From: Nitrososphaerota archaeon
GTDB taxonomy: Archaea; Thermoproteota; Nitrososphaeria; Nitrososphaerales; Gagatemarchaeaceae
Assembly (NCBI GenBank): GCA_005877225.1
Contig: VBPK01000227.1
Location: 1-5,198, forward strand
Direction: 5' to 3'
Length of the DNA: 5,198 nucleotides
Part shown: positions 1-5,198 of the stretch, piece after piece
How positions within the stretch are numbered: position 1 is the stretch's first letter
Layout: every line of letters starts with the position of its first letter
The notes under the pieces: model-generated
Databases searched by the model: none
What the model saw: only the letters and a program-made list of their open reading frames with translations
Told to the model about the DNA's origin: nothing
Made by a program: the position numbers and the translations under genes

Positions 1-808
1 CGCTTGACAGGTATTGAGCTACGTTAATGCCTGCAGTTTGAACTTGAGCAGCATAATCGGACTGACCTGCTGGTAGTGCGATTCCTTGCACTTTGAGCCC
101 AGCCGCAAGCATGATTTTCATGGAAGCGTTGAAAGTTCCGTATTCGGAAATGTCATTTCTGTATAGGTAGACGACGTTCTTACCCCCGGTCTGGATCACC
201 GACTGCGCGATGACAGTGCTCTCAAACTGGTCGCCCGGCTGTCCCGGTCTGAAGAGGTAGGGTGAGACACCGATAAGCGCAGTCGCTGTGGCTGCTCCTG
301 GAAGTACAACGATGTGATTCTGGGTCGCGTACTGGATGACTCCTTGCACTTCAGCCGAAGTCAATGGGCCGATTACAACCTGGACGCCTTGCGACGTGAA
401 CTCTGATGTCAGTGCTGTGAGCGCGCCCCCCGGAGTTTGTTGGTCATCAGCATGGACTGCCTTGAATTGGATGTTGCTTCCAACCGCAGTAAGGTTGGCG
501 TTCATCTGTTTAACAGCCAAATCTACCGAATTCTGAAATGACACACCGAAACTCGCAAGCGACCCGGTTATGGGTTGAATCGAACCTATGGTGTAAGTTG
601 TTGGTCCTGCGGCTCCGGTTACCGTTGTCGTTACACCTACTTTGCTCGTCGACGCTGTAATCCCGTACCCGACTGCGCCTCCAATTACGAGACCAACGAC
701 TAGCAATGCAGCAGCTACTGAAGAAGAAATAGCTTTGTGATTCGTAAGAATTTTCGTTATCGATGAAAGAGGCCGGAGACTATTTAAGCCTTGAAGGTTT
801 TTTGGCAC
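1..808 (-). CDS. livK: Liv-type ABC transporter substrate-binding protein, N-terminal part (3' end outside window)
   Basis: Extracellular, membrane-anchored receptor of a HAAT-family importer (periplasmic-binding fold type I, Peripla_BP_6/LivJ-LivK family). I translated the minus strand by hand: 269 codons are open from GTG 808 to the window edge, against roughly 400-450 residues for a full protein. Numbered from the GTG, residues 29-50 form one hydrophobic helix ending in GGAVGYG, followed by a Thr/Ser-rich linker (51-71). There is no lipobox cysteine, so anchoring is probably by the uncleaved helix, an archaeal style. The binding domain begins near residue 72 with YTIGSIQPITGSLASFG, the usual first strand and ligand loop. 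Later come VVIGPLTSAEVQ (G147-P148), YLFRPGQPGDQ and VVYLYRND (to D219), all family-typical. It is divergent from livH, its likely permease. The start is uncertain: no in-frame ATG exists; GTG 808 is the only conventional codon before the helix, but the TATA box lies inside that extension, so a start near 760-751 (ATA or ATT) is possible. Family assignment is firm; the substrate is unknown. Confidence 0.9.
   Translation of the reverse strand, partial: MPKNLQGLNSLRPLSSITKILTNHKAISSSVAAALLVVGLVIGGAVGYGITASTSKVGVTTTVTGAAGPTTYTIGSIQPITGSLASFGVSFQNSVDLAVKQMNANLTAVGSNIQFKAVHADDQQTPGGALTALTSEFTSQGVQVVIGPLTSAEVQGVIQYATQNHIVVLPGAATATALIGVSPYLFRPGQPGDQFESTVIAQSVIQTGGKNVVYLYRNDISEYGTFNASMKIMLAAGLKVQGIALPAGQSDYAAQVQTAGINVAQYLSS
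781..788. promoter_or_regulatory. Archaeal TATA box, possibly shared by the divergent livK and livH promoters
   Basis: The plus strand reads TATTTAAG and the minus strand CTTAAATA; both resemble the archaeal TATA element. With the usual 25-30 base distance, transcription would begin near 811-815 rightward, leaving a leader of about 20-25 bases before the livH TTG. Leftward it would begin near 755-760, giving an almost leaderless binding-protein message. Upstream of the minus-strand copy is CAAGG, a purine-rich stretch that could act as BRE; the plus-strand copy is preceded by GGAGAC. This is the only good TATA candidate I see in the region. Which direction it serves, or both, is inference. 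Confidence 0.5.
786..800. promoter_or_regulatory. Imperfect 15-base palindrome beside the TATA box, candidate operator
   Basis: The sequence AAGCCTTGAAGGTTT is an inverted repeat centred on G793, with six of seven base pairs matching (the mismatch is 788/798). It overlaps the right end of the TATA element, so a protein bound here could block transcription factor access in both directions. Short palindromes of this size are typical for archaeal Lrp/AsnC regulators, which often control amino-acid transport, but the bases do not match a consensus I know. A chance palindrome is quite possible. Confidence 0.25.
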
Positions 809-835
809 CCTCGGTCATAGTGTTGCTGCCAGAAC

Positions 836-1807
836 TTGCTTGAGTGGTTAGCGGGTTCAATTCTGCTTTCCGTGTTCACCGGGAGCATTTACGTCGTTGT
901 CTCGCTTGGACTTACGCTGACGCTCGCGGTAATCAAGCTGCCAAACTTTGCCCACGCAGAGTTCCTAACCGTTGGCGCCTACGTCGGCGTAGTTGTCTCC
1001 GCGATTTCTCCAAACCATTTACTCGTTATTGGAGCGGCGGCCTTTCTTTTTTGCGCTGGTCTGGCACTAGTCACTCATCGCGTTGCGTTCAGGCCACTCA
1101 TGAACCGCAGAGTTTCTATCTATATTCTCGTCCTCGCATCATTTGCGGTCGCTCAATTCATCAGGTATGGGGTCTATACTTGGGCTTCGCTGGCTGGCAT
1201 CCTTAACGCGAATCAAAATATCTCAATCTACTCTCTGGCGAATATTTTCGGAACAGAGCTAACCAACGTGTATGCCCTCGCGATTCTCCTTGCGATTGTG
1301 CTTTCGGTGCTCCTCGAGCTCTTCCTGAATTTCACGACCCTGGGAAAATCAATGCGAGCCATTGCGAGCAATTTTGACCTCGCGAGGATTTCTGGTATTA
1401 ACGTCCCAACGGCGGTCGACGTAATGTGGATCATCGCAGGAGGATTGGGAGGCCTCGGCGGCGTGTTGCTCGGAATCTATACGACGGTCACTCCTGTCTT
1501 GGGTTTCACCGCTCTGCTTGACATTTTTGCCGTCGTGATTATCGCTGGACTGACAAGCTTTACAGGAACAATCATAGGTGGATACGTAGTAGGTTTTTCG
1601 CAAAACACACTCATGGACTTCCTGCATTACACTTTCGACGTCCCTTTCGGATATCAACCGCTGTTACCGTTCGCTTTAATCATCATCATACTTTTGCTGA
1701 AGCCCACAGGATTGACTCCGAGTTCGCAGACTATGATATCGGCCATTCGGAGACTCAGAAGAAGTTCGAAGCCATCCGCCGAACCCAAAGTCGATGGGAG
1801 TGCCTGA
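836..1807 (+). CDS. livH: Branched-chain amino acid ABC transporter permease LivH
   Basis: Integral membrane subunit (PF02653 family) that pairs with LivM to form the channel of the Liv importer. The 323-residue product is of normal length, with about eight hydrophobic segments. Family landmarks are NFAHAEFLTVGAY (37-49), close to the NFAHGEF motif of LivH proteins; the cytoplasmic ATPase-contact loop GKSMRAIASNFDLARISGIN (170-189); the glycine-rich helix AGGLGGLGGVLLGIY (201-215); and the helix AGLTSFTGTIIGG (237-249). The C-terminal tail (302-323) is basic and hydrophilic, probably cytoplasmic. The start is TTG 836: the frame is closed by a stop at 818-820, and the next alternative, GTG 872, would cut into the first helix. 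No clear Shine-Dalgarno sequence precedes the TTG. It is the first gene of the livHMGF set and ends 3 bases before livM. Confidence 0.93.
   Translation: MLEWLAGSILLSVFTGSIYVVVSLGLTLTLAVIKLPNFAHAEFLTVGAYVGVVVSAISPNHLLVIGAAAFLFCAGLALVTHRVAFRPLMNRRVSIYILVLASFAVAQFIRYGVYTWASLAGILNANQNISIYSLANIFGTELTNVYALAILLAIVLSVLLELFLNFTTLGKSMRAIASNFDLARISGINVPTAVDVMWIIAGGLGGLGGVLLGIYTTVTPVLGFTALLDIFAVVIIAGLTSFTGTIIGGYVVGFSQNTLMDFLHYTFDVPFGYQPLLPFALIIIILLLKPTGLTPSSQTMISAIRRLRRSSKPSAEPKVDGSA
1796..1800 (+). promoter_or_regulatory. Ribosome binding site of livM
   Basis: GGGAG lies within the last codons of livH, 10 bases before the ATG at 1811. It matches the core of a Shine-Dalgarno sequence and supports that ATG as the livM start, with translation coupled to livH. 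Confidence 0.55.
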
Positions 1808-1810
1808 GAG

Positions 1811-2860
1811 ATGGCCTTCGACTTTACGGGATTCACCATCGCCTTCGCCTCGGTCTACGGCATTTACGCGATACTTGGGATTAGTCTTAATCTCGAGTAT
1901 GGTTACGGTGGTCAACCGAACTTCGGGCAGGTACTGTTTTACGGACTCGGCGCATTTGTCGGAGGGACTGCGGCGGCAAATCTGCTACCGACGTTTGCGG
2001 GCTCCTCGATTGGCAACATATGCGATGTTTCCGCGACGCTCGCCAGAGAGCAGATTGCTTTAGCTTATCCGGCAGTTAGCGTCTCAGTCTGGGTCATCGC
2101 CCTCGTCCTCGCGATGGTCGCTGGCGGCATAGTGGGCATCGTTGTTTCGTACCCCGCTTTGAGGGTCAAGGAAGAATGGTACCTTTCCATGATACTTCTC
2201 GTCGCAGGGGAAATGTTCAGGGTCATCACGATGAATACGCAGCAGCTCGGGTGCGGGTTCAACGGACTTGGAGGCGTCACCACTCCGTTTTATTGGTTGA
2301 GCACCTATTTTCCCTCCTCAACACTTCAAGCGAATGTTCCTACGGGCCTGTACGCAGTCGTGATAGTAGTGTTAGCACTGGCGTGCTATGAGATCGCCCA
2401 GAGACTGGGCAACTCACCCTATGGCAGGCTGCTGAAATCTGTTCGAGACGATAAAATTGCTGCCGAATCTCTCGGCAAAGATGTAAGCAAAGTGAGGGAC
2501 GATTTTATCCCAGCAGTAACGTTCAGCGTTTGGGTCATGATGATTCTCGGAGGTTACGCGAACAACCGTGGCTTGCTGGTGGGGACTTTCGTAATCACAA
2601 TGCTTGATAGAGGTTCGTTGGTTTCAGGCATCCTCTTGCAGAGTTCCTTCCCCAATTTTAGCGCAAACCTGATTCTCTACGCGAGATACATGGTCGAAGC
2701 GGTCATACTTCTCCTCTTGCTTGTTTTTAGGCAGAAGGGGATATTCCCCGAGACTCAAATCAAAACCAAGGCATACACCCTCTTCGACTTCGGCAGGAAG
2801 ACGAGACTGACCGGCTCCAACCCCGATGAACGACAAAAAGGAAGAGTGACATCAAGCTGA
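1811..2860 (+). CDS. livM: Branched-chain amino acid ABC transporter permease LivM, apparently missing an internal helix
   Basis: Second membrane subunit of the Liv importer (PF02653), partner of LivH. The 349-residue product shows family features: an N-terminal pair of helices with LEYGYGGQPNFGQVLFYGLGAF (28-49), matching the G-x-x-NFGQ/S-x-GAF region of LivM; YPALRVKEEWYLSMILL (114-130); and the ATPase-contact loop NSPYGRLLKSVRDDKIAAESLGKDVSKV (201-228). Normally this loop is followed by a helix of the type AFxxSxxxAGLAGALYA and a short outer segment ending in SPDxF. Here the loop runs directly from KVR229 into DDFIPAVTF (230-238), then rejoins the family at ILGGYANNRGLLVG. About 30 residues therefore seem to be missing, in frame, near base 2497. 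The C-terminal 40 residues are hydrophilic. The start is ATG 1811, with GGGAG upstream. The gene overlaps the proposed livG start by 4 bases. Identity is secure; whether the product works is doubtful. Confidence 0.92.
   Translation: MAFDFTGFTIAFASVYGIYAILGISLNLEYGYGGQPNFGQVLFYGLGAFVGGTAAANLLPTFAGSSIGNICDVSATLAREQIALAYPAVSVSVWVIALVLAMVAGGIVGIVVSYPALRVKEEWYLSMILLVAGEMFRVITMNTQQLGCGFNGLGGVTTPFYWLSTYFPSSTLQANVPTGLYAVVIVVLALACYEIAQRLGNSPYGRLLKSVRDDKIAAESLGKDVSKVRDDFIPAVTFSVWVMMILGGYANNRGLLVGTFVITMLDRGSLVSGILLQSSFPNFSANLILYARYMVEAVILLLLLVFRQKGIFPETQIKTKAYTLFDFGRKTRLTGSNPDERQKGRVTSS
2844..2849 (+). promoter_or_regulatory. Possible ribosome binding site supporting a CTG start of livG
   Basis: GAGTGA resembles the archaeal Shine-Dalgarno core GAGGTGA with one base missing, and lies 7 bases before CTG 2857. 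A second purine stretch, GGAAG, is at 2840-2844. This is weak support for initiation at the CTG, which overlaps the livM TGA. Confidence 0.35.
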
Positions 2861-3624
2861 GTAATGATGCTATTCTCCGTGTAGAAAATATCTCGAAAGC
2901 CTTTGGCGGAGTAAGGGCTGTTGACGAGGTAACACTTTCAGTAAAGAGGGGAAGCATAACTGGACTAATCGGACCGAACGGAAGTGGCAAGTCCACCCTT
3001 TTCAACGTAATTTCAGGCGTAGAGAAAAAAGATTCTACAGGAGCAATTGAGTTTGATGGGAAACGCATCGATCAACTTTCGCCACACAAGAGATTTGAGT
3101 TGGGGTTGGGGCGAAGTTTTCAAACACCAAGACTCTTCATGGGAATGACAGTTCTTGAGAACACGATGCTCGCCGCCAAGGGCCAGAAGGGAGAGAGACC
3201 ATCTGTCGCTCCGTTTCCTTCTCGGTGGGAGGGCCAGGAAATTGAACTCGCGAAGAGAGCACAAGATCAAATGAAGTTGTTAGAAATTGAACAACTCTAC
3301 GGGAAACTGCCGAACGAGACTTCAGGGGGGCAGATGAAGTTGGTTCAATTATCCAATGCTATGATGGGAGACCCCAAGATGCTTTTGCTGGACGAGCCTA
3401 CCGCCGGTGTCGCGCCACGCCTGGCCCAGGATATTTTCAAGAGCATCGCTCATCAGAGAGAGCAACTGGGGACGACTTTCTTCATTGTCGAACACCGCTT
3501 GGAAGTTTTGTTCAAGCATGTCGATACGGTATTCGCGATGCACCAGGGCAAGATAATCGCAGAGGGAAAACCGGAGTCCATAGTCAAAGACCAGAAGCTG
3601 ATAGATGCATATTTGGGTAGCTAA
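2857..3624 (+). CDS. livG: Branched-chain amino acid ABC transporter ATP-binding protein LivG, non-canonical start
   Basis: Cytoplasmic ATPase that works as a heterodimer with LivF on the LivH-LivM channel. Translated from CTG 2857 it has 255 residues, the normal LivG size. The N-terminus ILRVENISKAFGGVRAVDEV is classic LivG. Walker A is GPNGSGKST (39-47), the Q-loop glutamine is in GRSFQTPRLF (Q89), the signature is TSGGQ (155-159), Walker B is LLLDEP (176-181, D179/E180), and the switch histidine is in VEHRLE (H213). The LivG-specific helical insert and the C-terminal GKIIAEGKPESI follow the family. The signature begins with Thr rather than the usual Leu. No ATG, GTG or TTG exists in frame from the stop at 2827 to TTG 3100, which would delete Walker A. 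CTG 2857 in the CTGA overlap with livM is my preferred start; ATT 2872 is an alternative. The ATGs at 2864 and 2867 are out of frame and reach a stop at 2882. Confidence 0.88.
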   Translation: MSNDAILRVENISKAFGGVRAVDEVTLSVKRGSITGLIGPNGSGKSTLFNVISGVEKKDSTGAIEFDGKRIDQLSPHKRFELGLGRSFQTPRLFMGMTVLENTMLAAKGQKGERPSVAPFPSRWEGQEIELAKRAQDQMKLLEIEQLYGKLPNETSGGQMKLVQLSNAMMGDPKMLLLDEPTAGVAPRLAQDIFKSIAHQREQLGTTFFIVEHRLEVLFKHVDTVFAMHQGKIIAEGKPESIVKDQKLIDAYLGS

Positions 3625-3643
3625 ATCGGTCGCGGGCAATGTC

Positions 3644-4360
3644 ATGCTTGAAATCAGGAATCTCGTGTCAGGTTATGGAAAGCTCGCGATAATACAGGAT
3701 GTATCCCTCAAAGTCGCAGAGGGTGATTTCCTAGCGATAGTCGGCCCGAACGGTTCGGGCAAAAGCACACTTGTCAAATCCATTCTAGGTCTAACAAATA
3801 TTTTCGAGGGAAGCATAAAATTTGAAGGGATCGAGATTAAGGGCTGGAGACCAGAGAAAATCGCAATGATGAGGTTAGGATATGTTCCGCAGCTTGCGAA
3901 TGTATTCCCGGATTTGACCGTACGCGAAAATCTTGACCTTGGGGGCATAACGGTTCGAGACGCGCGGAAGAGAAGCCAACTCCATGAGCACATCCTGAAT
4001 CTCTTCCCCATCCTCAAGTCCAGACCACGCCAGAAGGCAGGACTGCTTAGCGGTGGCGAGAGGCAGATGCTCGCCGTCGGAAGGGCACTCATGGCCGAAC
4101 CGAAACTCCTGATTCTCGACGAACCGACCGCGGCGCTCGCGCCGATGGTGGCAGAACAGCTCCTGCAAAGGCTCGTAGAAATCCGTCAGAAGATGAGCGT
4201 GACCATAGTTCTTGTGGAACAGAACGCGAGGAAGGCCCTTAGCCTAGCCAACAGAGGGCTGGTGCTCGTTCAGGGGAAGAGCGCGTTTGAGGGGACACCC
4301 GACCAGATCTCCAAGGACAAGGATATCATCAGGTTGTTCCTCGGTGAACTTGCGATCTAG
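3644..4360 (+). CDS. livF: Branched-chain amino acid ABC transporter ATP-binding protein LivF
   Basis: Second cytoplasmic ATPase of the Liv importer. The 238-residue product is the usual LivF length, beginning MLEIRNLVSGYGK. Walker A is GPNGSGKST (34-42), the Q-loop is GYVPQ (Q83), the signature is LSGGERQ (135-141), Walker B is LLILDEP (155-161), and the switch region reads LVEQNARKAL (190-199). Glutamine in place of the common switch histidine is normal for LivF. The C-terminal GKSAFEGTPDQI is also family-typical. I chose ATG 3644 because it gives the standard N-terminus and sits 19 bases after the livG stop. The in-frame ATG 3605 would add 13 unrelated residues and overlap livG by 20 bases. 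All catalytic residues are present. The stop codon overlaps that of the convergent threonine-synthase gene, and no terminator is evident after it. Confidence 0.95.
   Translation: MLEIRNLVSGYGKLAIIQDVSLKVAEGDFLAIVGPNGSGKSTLVKSILGLTNIFEGSIKFEGIEIKGWRPEKIAMMRLGYVPQLANVFPDLTVRENLDLGGITVRDARKRSQLHEHILNLFPILKSRPRQKAGLLSGGERQMLAVGRALMAEPKLLILDEPTAALAPMVAEQLLQRLVEIRQKMSVTIVLVEQNARKALSLANRGLVLVQGKSAFEGTPDQISKDKDIIRLFLGELAI
4357..4360. other. Overlapping convergent stop codons in a CTAG palindrome
   Basis: The livF TAG occupies 4358-4360 and the minus-strand TAG of the threonine-synthase gene occupies 4359-4357. Both are read from the same self-complementary CTAG. There is no intergenic space, T-run or hairpin here, so the two transcripts must overlap or stop inside the opposite gene. 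Confidence 0.9.
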
Positions 4361-5198
4361 ACAGCTACCCCGATCCGCTCGGCAGCCAGCATCCTCTCCA
4401 ACGTCGTTGAGAGCGACGAGACGTCCTTGGATAGGGGAATACGGGAGATGTCGTCTCCGGTCACGGGGTAGTCCTTGAGACCCGCTCCAGTCAATATCGC
4501 TGCCGTGGTCTCGTCTCTGGCGATCTTCCCCAGGTCGAGGGCCTTCGAAATTGCGGCGAGGGCCGCCGCAGATGAGATTTCACAGAAGATCCCCTCGTCT
4601 CGCGCGATTTCTCTCTGAGCCTTCACTATCTGCTCATCAGAGACGGAGATCCCGAATCCACCCGATTTTCTAACTGCGGTGATGGAATGCTCTGCCCCGA
4701 AGTTTACACGGAGCGCTCCCGCGATGGTGCGGGCGGGAGCAGTCTCTTTCACTTTGTCGAGGCCCTTTTCGATTGCTTGCACCGTGGGGTCGGCTCCCTC
4801 CCCCTGTACCGCGACGAGCCTAGGCGGTCTCTGCAGCTGACCCATCTTCTGCAATTCTTGGAAGCCCTTGTAGAGACCGGAGAGGAGGTCCCCACCTGCG
4901 ACAGGAATGAAGATGCAGTCTGGCACCTTCTGGCTAAGGGCAATCTCGTAGGCGATGGTCTTGAAGGCGTCAACCAAGAGAGGGTTGAATGGCGCCCAGA
5001 TGAAGTGGTTCAACCAATCGGGAAGAATCTCCTGAGTTTGTGCGAGGGCTGCTTCGAGACTCGAGAGTGAGCGATAGATCCCCCTGACTCGAAGCAGAAT
5101 GGGCGAGTACATCATGATCTGCGCAAGCTTTTGGGTAGGGGTATCGTCCGCAATGAGGACGAGGCACTTCATGCGGGCTCGCGCGGAATAGGCGGAGA
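4357..5198 (-). CDS. thrC: Threonine synthase family PLP-dependent enzyme, C-terminal part (5' end outside window)
   Basis: Cytoplasmic pyridoxal-phosphate (fold type II) enzyme; threonine synthase converts O-phosphohomoserine to threonine. The frame is open to the right edge, giving 279 residues of an expected 400 or so. Codons upstream of ATG 5172 read SAYSARAR, which is the conserved helix before MKCLVLIADD, so that ATG is internal. The PLP-lysine region is not in the window. Visible family landmarks are TPTQKLAQ, NPLLVDAFKTIAYEIA (usual NPxxxEGxKT), VPDCIFIPVAGGDLLSGLYKGF (phosphate-loop region), RLVAVQGEGADPT, ISVSDEQI, EGIFCEISSAAALAA (usual EPxSAA) and ILTGAGLKD (usual TGHGLKD). These differences leave open a paralogue such as another beta-replacing enzyme of the family. 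It is convergent with livF, overlapping by 4 bases, and visibly richer in G+C than livG. Family confidence is high; exact reaction confidence is moderate. Confidence 0.82.
   Translation of the reverse strand, partial: SAYSARARMKCLVLIADDTPTQKLAQIMMYSPILLRVRGIYRSLSSLEAALAQTQEILPDWLNHFIWAPFNPLLVDAFKTIAYEIALSQKVPDCIFIPVAGGDLLSGLYKGFQELQKMGQLQRPPRLVAVQGEGADPTVQAIEKGLDKVKETAPARTIAGALRVNFGAEHSITAVRKSGGFGISVSDEQIVKAQREIARDEGIFCEISSAAALAAISKALDLGKIARDETTAAILTGAGLKDYPVTGDDISRIPLSKDVSSLSTTLERMLAAERIGVAV

Noticed and set aside
336..536. Plus-strand open frame inside the binding-protein gene
   Set aside because: The minus strand encodes a clear LivJ/LivK-type protein across this whole region.
2864..2884. 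Short reading frame from tandem ATGs between livM and livG (six codons then TAG)
   Set aside because: Too short and without its own evident function; more likely a trace of the original livG start displaced by one base, or chance.
3100..3624. A shorter livG starting at TTG 3100 (174 residues)
   Set aside because: The same frame continues upstream to 2857 with a clear LivG N-terminus and Walker A, so the shorter form would be a non-functional fragment.
3605..3643. An upstream ATG for livF
   Set aside because: It adds 13 residues without family resemblance and overlaps livG; ATG 3644 gives the standard LivF N-terminus.
3673..4092. Minus-strand open frame opposite livF (139 codons)
   Set aside because: It lies antisense to a strongly conserved ATPase and its product has no recognisable family features; a shadow of livF codon usage.
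4340..4400. Terminator between livF and the threonine-synthase gene
   Set aside because: No T-rich run or stem-loop is visible in either direction around the shared stop codons.
4687..5070. Plus-strand open frame opposite the threonine-synthase gene (127 codons)
   Set aside because: It is a complementary shadow in a G+C-rich conserved gene, with no recognisable protein features.
5164..5172. ATG 5172 as the true start of the threonine-synthase gene
   Set aside because: Codons upstream to the window edge (SAYSARAR) continue the conserved helix of the family, and the PLP-lysine domain must lie further upstream.

Overview
The window is fully coding, carrying five transport genes and one partial amino-acid biosynthesis gene. 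Reading from the left: the 5' part of a substrate-binding protein gene on the minus strand (1-808, running off the left edge); divergently, a tightly packed plus-strand set of two membrane permeases and two ATPases (livH 836-1807, livM 1811-2860, livG 2857-3624, livF 3644-4360); then, convergent with livF, the 3' part of a threonine-synthase-family gene on the minus strand (4357-5198, running off the right edge). No RNA genes, CRISPR arrays, insertion sequences or non-coding stretches over 300 bases are visible.

The five transport genes together encode one HAAT-type (Liv) ABC importer. The binding protein catches the substrate outside the cell, LivH and LivM form the channel, and LivG and LivF power it. 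The family usually takes up branched-chain or other hydrophobic amino acids, but the substrate cannot be read from sequence. Threonine synthase makes the precursor of isoleucine, so its position next door is thematically compatible, but it is on the opposite strand and not part of the operon.

The organism is probably an archaeon (inference). The divergent control region holds an archaeal-type TATA element (TATTTAAG / CTTAAATA). The binding protein has an N-terminal membrane anchor followed by a Ser/Thr-rich linker and no lipobox cysteine. Arginine AGG/AGA and isoleucine ATA codons are common. A mesophilic Thermoproteota or Thermoplasmatota lineage would fit, but I cannot fix the phylum.

I see no undescribed system. 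What deserves attention is the condition of an otherwise standard operon. LivM appears to lack an internal block of about 30 residues containing a membrane helix. livG has no ATG, GTG or TTG start before residue 82, and probably starts at a CTG overlapping the livM stop. The binding-protein start is ambiguous beside an A6 run, and livH begins with TTG without an evident ribosome binding site. The two operon-facing starts appear to share one TATA box beside a small palindrome. livF and the threonine synthase gene end on the same CTAG. These oddities may be real biology, gene decay or consensus errors in an assembled genome.
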